In this document: in pieces, positions 1 through 6,439 of the stretch
Layout of the letters: each line of letters starts with the position of its first letter
Numbering within the stretch: the stretch's first letter is position 1
Source: Streptomyces europaeiscabiei
GTDB taxonomy: Bacteria > Actinomycetota > Actinomycetes > Streptomycetales > Streptomycetaceae
DNA: 36,537 nucleotides
Direction of reading: 5' to 3'
NCBI RefSeq assembly: GCF_001550375.1
Contig: NZ_LRTR01000417.1
Coordinates: 1 to 36,537 of the forward strand
The notes under the pieces: generated by a model
What the model saw: the letters and a program-made list of their open reading frames with translations, nothing else
Databases searched by the model: none
What the model was told of the DNA's origin: nothing
Program-made: the position numbers and the translations under genes

Positions 1-634
1 CCGCCAGCGTCGTCCCGTCCGGCACGGCGCGCGCGCCCGCCGCCGCGAGCCGGCGCGGCAACTCGCCGTCCGGGGGCACGTCGTGGTCGATGTGCACGGC
101 GACGACATCGGTCGTCGGCCCGACGGCTCCCGCCCTCCGCAGCCGCGCCAGCGCGTCCGGCCGCCCCAGCACATCGGCGAGCACCATGTCGTACGGCTCC
201 ACCGAGTTCTCCTCCAGACCGGCGGGCGCACCGCGCGGCGGCAGGTACAGCAACCGCTGTCCGCCCGGCCCGGTCACCGCGTACCCCGTCCCCGGCGCGT
301 CCAGGGCCAGCGCCCGCACCCGGTGCCCGGTCAGCAGCGCCAGCTCCCGCCCGTCCGGTACCCGCCCAGGCTGCGGCAGTCCCGCCGGCACCTCCACGGG
401 GGGCCCGTCGTGCGGATGCGACAGCAGCACCTGCCGCACACCGGTCAGCGAATGCCCGGCGCGCGCGGCCGCGAAGGCGGCGCCCGGTGTGAGGTCGAGC
501 AGCAGTGTGCCGTCCACGAGCAGCGCGGTCGCCCCGCGCGCGGCATCACCGAGCGCGGTCGCACACGCCGCGCACGGACAGTCGGGGCGGGGAAGCCCCG
601 CGGGAGCGCCGGTGCCTAGCAAAGTCAGTTCCAC
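1..634 (-). CDS. cobU: N-terminal part of MBL-like/adenosylcobinamide kinase fusion (CobU type), cut by window edge
   Basis: Reading down from a GTG at 634 gives 211 codons that run off the window, so the C-terminus is missing. The start is VELTLLGTGAPAGLPRPDC, followed by a CxxC pair (DCPCAAC), as in metallo-beta-lactamase-fold proteins. The metal motif is degenerate: the sequence reads SHPHDGPP where HxHxDH is expected, and VHIDHD lies near residue 190. From memory, Streptomyces proteins with this N-terminus continue into a CobU domain that phosphorylates adenosylcobinamide and transfers GMP during vitamin B12 assembly. That catalytic domain is outside the window, so the product name is inferred. 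The start is chosen because the family begins at this residue; a G-rich stretch lies directly before it, too close for a good ribosome site. Confidence 0.72.
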   Translation of the reverse strand, partial: MELTLLGTGAPAGLPRPDCPCAACATALGDAARGATALLVDGTLLLDLTPGAAFAAARAGHSLTGVRQVLLSHPHDGPPVEVPAGLPQPGRVPDGRELALLTGHRVRALALDAPGTGYAVTGPGGQRLLYLPPRGAPAGLEENSVEPYDMVLADVLGRPDALARLRRAGAVGPTTDVVAVHIDHDVPPDGELPRRLAAAGARAVPDGTTLA

Positions 635-760
635 GCCCCCGATTTTCGCGTGTCCCGATGAACACCCGCAGGTCTTGTGCGTCCGACTAGGCTCAGGGAG
701 GAACCGGATCTTGCTCGGTGCTGCGTGTGCGGTGCCGGGCCGGTACTTACGGAGGCTCAC

Positions 761-973
761 ATGGCGGCATGGACGTGGCGGTTCGAGAAGGCCGACGGGG
801 CGGAGGTCCAGCCCGCGGTCCAGCCCGAGGAGTTCACGACCCAGGGGGACGCCGAGTCGTGGATCGGGGAACACTGGAAGGAGCTCCTGGAAGGCGGCGC
901 CGAACAGGTCCGCCTCTTCGAGGACACGACGGAGATCTACGGCCCGATGAGCCTGAACGCCCAGGACGCGTAG
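761..973 (+). CDS. Conserved 70-aa hypothetical protein
   Basis: A small acidic protein beginning MAAWTWRFEKADG and ending SLNAQDA. GGAGG at 751-755 sits 5 bases before the ATG, which fixes the start against a longer in-frame reading from 677. The sequence has no signal peptide, membrane segment or cysteine. It reads as a compact alpha/beta domain with EEFTTQGDAESWIGEHWKELL in the middle. I recognise it only as a small protein conserved in Streptomyces next to the CobU gene; its function is unknown. It is divergent from the cobU-type gene (126 bp apart) and convergent with the methyltransferase gene. Confidence 0.82.
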   Translation: MAAWTWRFEKADGAEVQPAVQPEEFTTQGDAESWIGEHWKELLEGGAEQVRLFEDTTEIYGPMSLNAQDA

Positions 974-1054
974 CCGCTCCGCGGTGGGCGGGGCTCCCAC
1001 ACGGGGCTCCGCCCCGAATCCCGCGGGATGGGGTTCGTGGGCGGGTGCGGGTGA

Positions 1055-1172
1055 GTGGGGCTGGTCGCGAAGTTCCCCGCGCCCCTGAAAGCAGGGGCTG
1101 CGCCCCGTGCTTTGTCGGCCGAAAGGGCCGTGGGCCCTCAGGGGCGCGGGGAACTGCGCGACCGGCCCCCAC
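1055..1172. repeat. Long intergenic inverted repeat, cloverleaf-like (Streptomyces REP-type element)
   Basis: The outer arms are about 33 bases with few mismatches. The left arm (from 1055) contains GGGGCTGGTCGCG and TTCCCCGCGCCCCTGA. The right arm (to 1172) contains TCAGGGGCGCGGGGAA and CGCGACCGGCCCC. Two smaller hairpins lie inside: 1090-1111 (AGCAGGGGC with GCCCCGTGCT) and about 1116-1130 (CGGCC GAAA GGGCCG). The transcript could fold as a three-way junction. It lies between convergent genes and could terminate both. Related or decayed copies are seen at about 4185-4265, 18736-18800 and 29636-29672. Apart from it, 974-1249 holds only GC-rich sequence with no gene that I can support. Confidence 0.75.
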
Positions 1173-1249
1173 CGAACCCGCACCTTGGGGGTCGAAGGGG
1201 CGCAGCCCCTGGGGACGGGACGGGTAGGGGCGGCGGGGGCGAGGAGAAC

Positions 1250-2044
1250 TCAGCCGCGCACACCGCACAGGTGCAGCAACGCCGCGACCCGCCGATAGGG
1301 ATCCGTCCGCCCCGCCCGCTCCTCCGCGGCGAGCAACGCGTCCAGATCCCCGTCACCAGGAACCCCCGCGTCGTCGGCCGCCAGATCCGTGAACACCCGC
1401 ACCCCGTACCACGCGTGCAACGGCGCCCCGATCCCCCCGAGCGCGTCCGTCAGCGTCGCCAGCCGATCCGCCCGCACATCCAGCCCGAGCCGATTGCGGT
1501 ACGCGGTGGTGTCGAAGGCGGCCAGCGCCCCCGCCCAGTCCCCGGCCAACCCCGCCCGCATCGCGAGCGCGTCGCCGTTCCGTACGAGCAGCGACAGCAG
1601 CCCCCCGGGCGCCAGCATCCGCGCCAGCCCCGCCAGCAGTGCGTCCGGCTCCTCGACGTACATCAGGACCCCATGACAGAGCACCACGTCGAAACTGCCC
1701 GGCAGGAAGTGCACGCCCGTGTCCCGGCCGTCGCCCTCGACGATCCGCACCCGGCCCCGGATGCCCTCGGGCTCGGCGGCGAGCGCCTCCCGGGCCACGG
1801 CGATCAGCTTCGCCTCCCGCTCGATCCCGGTCACCGCGTGTCCGGCCCGGGCCAGTCGCAGCGCCTGCGTGCCCTGCCCCATGCCCACGTCGAGCACCCG
1901 CAGCCGCTGCCCGACCGGGAAGCGGGCGACTATCTGCTCGTCGACCTGGCGGGAGACCAGCTCCTGTCGTACGACCTCACGCAGTGTGCCCAGCCGGTTC
2001 AGCCAGGCCTGCGCGGCACCTCCGGAGAATGCGGTCGTGCTCAG
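1250..2044 (-). CDS. Class I SAM-dependent methyltransferase
   Basis: A 264-aa Rossmann-fold methyltransferase. Motif I is VLDVGMGQGTQALRLARAG, and an acidic residue at the end of strand 2 (GIEREAKLI) would bind SAM ribose. VEGDGRD and FDVVLCHGVLMYVEEP form the later strands, followed by LARMLAPGGLLSLLVRN. This resembles the UbiE/CmoA-like group, but the substrate cannot be told. The start is taken as CTG at 2044, giving LSTTAFSGGAAQAWLNRL. It overlaps the upstream stop as CTGA and has GGAGAG five bases before it. ATG starts further upstream would lie inside the preceding gene and give low-quality sequence. It is translationally coupled to the DUF3043 gene. Confidence 0.82.
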   Translation of the reverse strand: MSTTAFSGGAAQAWLNRLGTLREVVRQELVSRQVDEQIVARFPVGQRLRVLDVGMGQGTQALRLARAGHAVTGIEREAKLIAVAREALAAEPEGIRGRVRIVEGDGRDTGVHFLPGSFDVVLCHGVLMYVEEPDALLAGLARMLAPGGLLSLLVRNGDALAMRAGLAGDWAGALAAFDTTAYRNRLGLDVRADRLATLTDALGGIGAPLHAWYGVRVFTDLAADDAGVPGDGDLDALLAAEERAGRTDPYRRVAALLHLCGVRG

Positions 2045-2640
2045 GGCCGCTCTCCGCGCTTGACCTGCGGCTTCGGCAGCCGGAGGCGACGCATCTGGAG
2101 CGTGCGCATCAGGGCGTAGGCCACGGCGCCCTTCTTGTTCGCGTCGGGGAAGCGCGCGGCAAGCTGCTTCTTCAGACGGAACCCGAGGCTGATCGAGTCG
2201 ACCACGATCAGAACGATCACGAACAGCCACAGCAGCAGCGCGACGTTCTGCAGCGACGCCACCTGCACCATGCTCAGCACGAGGATGAGCACGGCCAGCG
2301 GCAGGAAGAACTCGGCGATGTGGAAGCGCGAGTCCACGAAGTCACGGGCGAACCTGCGCACCGGACCCTTGTCCCGGGCGGGCAGATAGCGCTCGTCGCC
2401 GGTGGCCAGCGCCTGACGCTGCTTCTCCATGGCGGAGCGGCGCTCGTCGCGGGAGCGCTTGGCGGCCTCCTTGCGCGTCGTCGGCGTATTGGCGACGCTT
2501 CGACGCTGGCCTTGGGCCACACTCCGCTTGGGAGTGGGCCGCCCCTTGGGGGCCTGCGGGTGACGGGTCTGCTGGGAGTCGGTCACCGCCGCCTTGTCGG
2601 CGGCCGATTCCTTCTCGCTCTTGGCGCGGCTACGGAACAC
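2041..2640 (-). CDS. DUF3043 family membrane protein
   Basis: A 199-aa protein. The N-terminal ~95 residues are very basic, rich in Lys/Arg/Gln and probably cytoplasmic (QTRHPQAPKGRPTPKRS, TTRKEAAKRSRDERR). Two membrane segments follow, FFLPLAVLILVLSMVQVASL and NVALLLWLFVIVLIVVDSISL, then a basic tail. This matches the actinobacterial DUF3043 family from memory; no biochemical role is known. GTG at 2640 is chosen because VFRSRAKSEKES matches the family start. An upstream in-frame ATG would add nine doubtful residues, and no clear ribosome site precedes either. The stop overlaps the methyltransferase start. The gene is divergent from pspA. Confidence 0.83.
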   Translation of the reverse strand: MFRSRAKSEKESAADKAAVTDSQQTRHPQAPKGRPTPKRSVAQGQRRSVANTPTTRKEAAKRSRDERRSAMEKQRQALATGDERYLPARDKGPVRRFARDFVDSRFHIAEFFLPLAVLILVLSMVQVASLQNVALLLWLFVIVLIVVDSISLGFRLKKQLAARFPDANKKGAVAYALMRTLQMRRLRLPKPQVKRGERP

Positions 2641-3006
2641 AAAACCCAAGGGTACGGGGTGCCGGGGCATGGACCCCAGCCGAGTGGGGAACGATCCGGC
2701 AACACCCGGCGTCCGTACTGAAGACAGAGGTGGGGCGAAAGTGGCCGGGGCAACCCGGAATCCCGGGAAAAAGGGGGAGTGCGGTGACGGTTCGTCCGTA
2801 GGGGGTCCGGGATGTTCCGGGGAGCGGCCCGTACGCAACCCCGGGAGACATCTACTCCCTACGCCGGAGCGGTGCCGTACACAGTCGTCCTTGGGGATGA
2901 GCGCATCCGTCCCCGAACAGTGCGGTAATAGAAGCAGGGCCCGTACTGTGGGTTCTGTCGCAGACCTGTGAGCTGGAGTTCCGTCAGAAGGGGGCGCGCG
3001 AAGCCC
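2641..3006. other. Divergent control region between DUF3043 gene and pspA
   Basis: There is no supportable gene in these 366 bases. The region must carry the promoters for both neighbours. I see a short dyad GGGAG-N7-CTCCC and the motif AGAAGGGGG about 13 bases before the pspA ATG, a plausible ribosome site. I could not find a convincing -35/-10 pair with normal spacing for either direction. Confidence 0.4.
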
Positions 3007-3810
3007 ATGAGCGGTGTCATGAAGCGTATGGGGATGATCTTCCGCGCGAAGGCGAACAAGGCCCTTGACCGGGCCGAGGACCCGCGCGAGACCCTTGATT
3101 ACTCGTACCAGAAACAGCTGGAGCTGCTCCAGAAGGTGCGCCGAGGCGTGGCCGACGTGGCCACGTCCCGCAAGCGCCTGGAGCTCCAGCTCAACCAGCT
3201 CCAGTCCCAGTCCTCGAAGCTGGAGGACCAGGGCCGCAAGGCCCTCGCGCTGGGCCGCGAGGACCTGGCCCGCGAGGCGCTCTCGCGCCGCGCCGCGCTC
3301 CAGCAGCAGGTGACGGACCTGGAGACGCAGCACTCCACCCTCCAGGGCGAGGAGGAGAAGCTCACCCTCGCCGCGCAGCGCCTGCAGGCCAAGGTCGACG
3401 CCTTCCGTACGAAGAAGGAGACGATCAAGGCCACGTACACCGCCGCCCAGGCCCAGACCCGGATCGGCGAGGCGTTCTCCGGCATCTCCGAGGAGATGGG
3501 CGACGTCGGCCTCGCCATACAGCGCGCCGAGGACAAGACGGCGCAGCTCCAGGCCCGCGCCGGCGCCATCGACGAGCTGCTCGCCTCCGGTGCCCTCGAC
3601 GACTCCTCCGGCCTGCACAAGGACGACATCCAGACCGAGCTGGACCGCCTCTCCGGTGGTACGGACGTCGAGCTGGAGCTCCAGCGCATGAAGGCGGAGC
3701 TGGCGGGCGGTCCGTCCGCGCAGCAGCAGGCCATCGAGGGCGGCACGGGCCAGTCGGCCCCGCAGCAGCAGTCCCAGCGGCAGGACACCCCGCGCTTCGA
3801 CAAGCCGTAG
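3007..3810 (+). CDS. pspA: PspA/IM30 family envelope-stress protein
   Basis: A 267-aa protein of the PspA/Vipp1/ESCRT-III superfamily, which binds stressed inner membranes and assembles scaffolds that limit proton leakage. The N-terminus carries the amphipathic membrane helix (MKRMGMIFRAKANKALDRAED). The next ~200 residues are a near-continuous coiled coil (LELLQKVRRGVADVATSRKRLELQL, LQQQVTDLETQHSTLQGEEEKL). The C-terminus is a short Gln-rich tail (QQQSQRQD). ATG at 3007 is preferred over ATG at 3019; both are plausible. pspAA follows after 82 bases, then a two-component system, suggesting a Lia-like envelope-stress operon. There is no signal peptide or membrane-spanning segment, as expected. 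Confidence 0.95.
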   Translation: MSGVMKRMGMIFRAKANKALDRAEDPRETLDYSYQKQLELLQKVRRGVADVATSRKRLELQLNQLQSQSSKLEDQGRKALALGREDLAREALSRRAALQQQVTDLETQHSTLQGEEEKLTLAAQRLQAKVDAFRTKKETIKATYTAAQAQTRIGEAFSGISEEMGDVGLAIQRAEDKTAQLQARAGAIDELLASGALDDSSGLHKDDIQTELDRLSGGTDVELELQRMKAELAGGPSAQQQAIEGGTGQSAPQQQSQRQDTPRFDKP

Positions 3811-3892
3811 GGCGGCAGTGGAGCGGTGAACACGTGCCATCGGGTAGACACATCGCGTACGCACATCGGGTCCCACGCCTGAGGAGGGCGAC

Positions 3893-4171
3893 ATGATCGT
3901 ACGGATCATGGGGGAGGGGCAGGTGAGGCTGGACGACGTCCACTTCACCGAGTTGAACAAGCTGGACGACGTGCTCCTGGCGGAAATGGAGGTCGGCGAC
4001 GGCCCAGGCTTCCGCCGCACCCTCCACGCCCTCCTGGACAAGGTCCGAGAACTGGGCACGTCCCTGCCCGACGACTCCCTGGAGCCGTCGGAACTGATCC
4101 TCCCGGCGCCGGACGCGACGCTGGAGGAGGTCAGGGAGATGCTGAGCGACGACGGCCTCATCCCGGGGTGA
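3893..4171 (+). CDS. pspAA: PspA-associated protein PspAA
   Basis: A 92-aa acidic protein (MIVRIMGEGQVRLDDVHF, LNKLDDVLLAEMEVGDGPGFRRTLHALLDKVRELG) matching the small partner that follows pspA in actinobacteria, cyanobacteria and archaea. It has no membrane segment. The family is thought to modulate PspA, but the mechanism is not settled. GAGGAGG lies about 6 bases before the ATG and fixes the start. Its stop overlaps the sensor-kinase start as GTGA, so the two are translationally coupled. The 82-base gap after pspA contains two short related runs, ACATCGCGTACGC and ACATCGGG, of unknown meaning. Confidence 0.9.
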   Translation: MIVRIMGEGQVRLDDVHFTELNKLDDVLLAEMEVGDGPGFRRTLHALLDKVRELGTSLPDDSLEPSELILPAPDATLEEVREMLSDDGLIPG

Positions 4172-5526
4172 CCGCACCGACGCGGGGGACCGGCCCGAAG
4201 GGCTGTCCAGGGGAGCGGGGCTGTGTCGATCAGCGGCTCCGCCGCGGGGCGCGGCCGGCCCCCACCCACCCGAACCCGAACAGTCCGCCGTCTCTCGCAT
4301 CGCGCGCCGGGGCCTGGCTGACGGCGCATCCCACCGCGCTGGACGCGGCCCTCGCCCTCGGCGTCCTCGTCGCGATGGTCGCGGGCGCCTTCGTCGACCC
4401 CCACGCCCAGGACGGTGACAAGTGGGGTGCCCGCACCCCCGACGGCCTCAGCATCGCGCTGATGGTGCCGGCCGCCGCCGTCCTGATCGCCCGCCGCCGC
4501 GCCCCCCTGGCCGTGCTGGCCGCGACCTGCGCCCTCACCCTCGCCGAACTGGTGACCGGTGACCCCCGGGCCCCCGTCGCGATGTCCGTCGTCGTCGCCC
4601 TGTACGCCGTCGCCTCCACCACCGACCGCACCACCACCTGGCGTGCCGGCCTGCTCACGATGACCGTGCTCACCGGTACGGCCATGCTCGTCGGCCCCTT
4701 GCCCTGGTACGACCAGGAGAACCTCGGCATCTTCGCCTGGACCGGCATGGCCGCCGCGGCCGGGGACGCCGTACGCAGCCGCCGCGACTTCGTGCACGCC
4801 ATCCGGGAACGCGCCGAGCGGGCCGAGCGCACTCGCGAGGAGGAGGCGCGCCGCCGGGTCGCCGAGGAGCGCCTGCGGATCGCCCGTGACCTGCACGACG
4901 TCGTCGCCCACCACATCGCCCTGGTCAATGTGCAGGCCGGAGTCGCCGCGCACGTCATGGACAAGCGGCCCGACCAGGCCAAGGAGGCCCTCGCCCACGT
5001 CCGCGAGGCCAGCCGCTCCGCGCTGGGCGAACTCCGCGCCACCGTCGGTCTGCTCCGTCAGTCCGGCGACCCCGAGGCCCCCACCGAACCCTCCCCCGGC
5101 CTGGTACGGCTCGACGAGCTCGTCGGCACCTTCCACAACGCGGGCCTGGCGGTCGAAGTGGCCCGCGCCGACCAGGGGGTGAGCCTCCCGGCCGCCGTCG
5201 ACCTCGCCGCGTACCGCGTCATCCAGGAAGCCCTCACCAATGTGCAGAAACACGCGGGGCAGGAGGCGAAGGCCGAGGTCAGCGTCGTACGCGTCGGCCC
5301 GAACATGGAGATCACCGTCCTCGACAACGGCACCGGGCAGGCGAGGACGGACGGCGAGGGCGAGGAGGCCGACGGCGGCGGGCACGGACTCCTCGGCATG
5401 CGCGAACGCGTCGCCGCGATCGGCGGCACCCTCACCACCGGCCCCCGCTACGGCGGCGGCTTCCGCGTCCATGCGATCCTGCCGCTCAAGACCCGAACGA
5501 CCGCCGCGGACGCCGTACGACCGTGA
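4168..5526 (+). CDS. Sensor histidine kinase, NarL/DesK class
   Basis: A 452-aa membrane kinase. After an unusual Pro/Arg/Gly-rich leader of about 50 residues come five or six membrane segments (LGVLVAMVAGAFV, SIALMVPAAAVLIA, LAVLAATCALTLAELV, VVVALYAVAS, LLTMTVLTGTAMLV). A short charged coiled coil follows. The HisKA_3 domain has its phospho-acceptor at His243 (RIARDLHDVVAHH). The ATPase domain has an N box (IQEALTNVQKHAG), VLDNGTG and a G box (GHGLLGMRERVAAIGG). GTG at 4168 overlaps the pspAA stop and has no competing in-frame start before the first membrane segment. Bases about 4185-4265 look like a decayed copy of the 1055-1172 intergenic repeat, now translated. The partner is the regulator at 5549. 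Confidence 0.93.
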   Translation: MTAPTRGTGPKGCPGERGCVDQRLRRGARPAPTHPNPNSPPSLASRAGAWLTAHPTALDAALALGVLVAMVAGAFVDPHAQDGDKWGARTPDGLSIALMVPAAAVLIARRRAPLAVLAATCALTLAELVTGDPRAPVAMSVVVALYAVASTTDRTTTWRAGLLTMTVLTGTAMLVGPLPWYDQENLGIFAWTGMAAAAGDAVRSRRDFVHAIRERAERAERTREEEARRRVAEERLRIARDLHDVVAHHIALVNVQAGVAAHVMDKRPDQAKEALAHVREASRSALGELRATVGLLRQSGDPEAPTEPSPGLVRLDELVGTFHNAGLAVEVARADQGVSLPAAVDLAAYRVIQEALTNVQKHAGQEAKAEVSVVRVGPNMEITVLDNGTGQARTDGEGEEADGGGHGLLGMRERVAAIGGTLTTGPRYGGGFRVHAILPLKTRTTAADAVRP

Positions 5527-5548
5527 CCAGTGCCCCGGGGGACCCCGC

Positions 5549-6235
5549 ATGACGATCCGTGTCCTGCTCGCCGACGACCAGGCCCTGCTGCGCAGCGCCT
5601 TCCGGGTGCTCGTCGACTCGGAGCCGGACATGGAGGTCGTGGGGGAGGCGTCGGACGGGGCGGAGGCGGTGCGGCTCGCGAAGGAGGAGCGGGCCGACGT
5701 CGTACTGATGGACATCCGGATGCCGGGCACGGACGGGCTCGCCGCCACCCGCCTGATCAGCGCCGATCCGACGCTCGCCCACGTCCGCGTCGTCATCCTC
5801 ACCACCTTCGAGGTCGACGACTACGTCGTGCGGTCGCTGCGCGCCGGTGCCTCCGGGTTCCTCGGCAAGGGCGCCGAGCCGGAGGAACTGCTGAACGCGA
5901 TCCGCGTGGCCGCAGGCGGCGAGGCGCTGCTGTCGCCCACCGCGACCAAGGGCCTGATCGCCCGTTTCCTCGCCCAGCCGGACGACTCGGCCGACGGCGA
6001 CGGCGCCGCCGCCCGCTCCGAGCGGCTCGCCACGCTGACCAGCCGCGAGCGCGAGGTGCTCGGGCTGGTCGCGGGCGGGCTTTCCAACGACGAGATCGCC
6101 GAGCGTCTGGAGGTCAGCCCGCTGACCGTGAAGACACACGTCAACCGGGCCATGGCCAAGCTCGGCGCCCGGGACCGGGCTCAACTGGTGGTCTTCGCTT
6201 ACGAATCGGGGCTGGTACGCCCACGGGTGGACTGA
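5549..6235 (+). CDS. Response regulator, NarL/LuxR family
   Basis: A 228-aa regulator. The receiver domain has acidic residues Asp9/Asp10 (LLADDQ), phospho-Asp55 (VVLMDIRMPG), Thr85 and Lys107 (FLGKGAEP), so it looks fully functional. A linker rich in Asp/Ala (PDDSADGDGAAAR) leads to a LuxR-type helix-turn-helix (LTSREREVLGLVAGGLSNDEIAERL, VSPLTVKTHVNRAMAKL). It starts 22 bases after the sensor kinase stop with a weak GGGG ribosome site, so it belongs to the same operon. The TACTCC-N4-GGAGTA dyad at 6250, just downstream and ahead of the exporter, is a candidate target; that is inference. Confidence 0.95.
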   Translation: MTIRVLLADDQALLRSAFRVLVDSEPDMEVVGEASDGAEAVRLAKEERADVVLMDIRMPGTDGLAATRLISADPTLAHVRVVILTTFEVDDYVVRSLRAGASGFLGKGAEPEELLNAIRVAAGGEALLSPTATKGLIARFLAQPDDSADGDGAAARSERLATLTSREREVLGLVAGGLSNDEIAERLEVSPLTVKTHVNRAMAKLGARDRAQLVVFAYESGLVRPRVD

Positions 6236-6249
6236 GAGCCGCCCGGGAC

Positions 6250-6265
6250 TACTCCACTCGGAGTA
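6250..6265. promoter_or_regulatory. Candidate operator, inverted repeat TACTCC-N4-GGAGTA
   Basis: Perfect 6-base arms with spacer ACTC, 15 bases after the response regulator stop and 175 bases before the exporter start. The size and symmetry fit a dimeric NarL-type regulator. The protein that binds it is unknown. Confidence 0.5.
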
Positions 6266-6331
6266 TGCGCGCTACAAGGAAATGGCCCTGGGGGGCGAGG
6301 GAAGAGAGATCCCCATGGCCCAGGGTATGAG

Positions 6332-6343
6332 GTGAGCGCTCAC
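6332..6343. promoter_or_regulatory. Candidate operator, 12-bp perfect palindrome GTGAGCGCTCAC
   Basis: A perfect dyad with no spacer in the exporter upstream region. It is the kind of site bound by TetR or MarR dimers, but no such regulator gene lies in the window. Confidence 0.4.
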
Positions 6344-6373
6344 ACATGCTTCACACAGGCGACACATGGGGCA

Positions 6374-6397
6374 CCCATGCCACATGTGGCACATGGG
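6374..6397. promoter_or_regulatory. Candidate operator with core TGCCACATGTGGCA
   Basis: The core at 6378-6391 is a perfect 14-base palindrome. CCCATG on the left and CACATGGG on the right extend the symmetry with a one-base slip. Further CACATG copies occur at 6342-6347 and 6363-6368. It lies 43 bases before the exporter ATG, where a repressor could block transcription or act on the leader. Confidence 0.5.
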
Positions 6398-6439
6398 CGT
6401 TCGTCCTCCGCTCACGCCACAGAAGAGAGACCCTGACCC

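Noticed and set aside
2041..5805. 1254-codon minus-strand open frame
   Set aside because: Only its last ~199 codons are a real protein (DUF3043). The rest is antisense to pspA, pspAA and the sensor kinase, and is open because of extreme GC bias.
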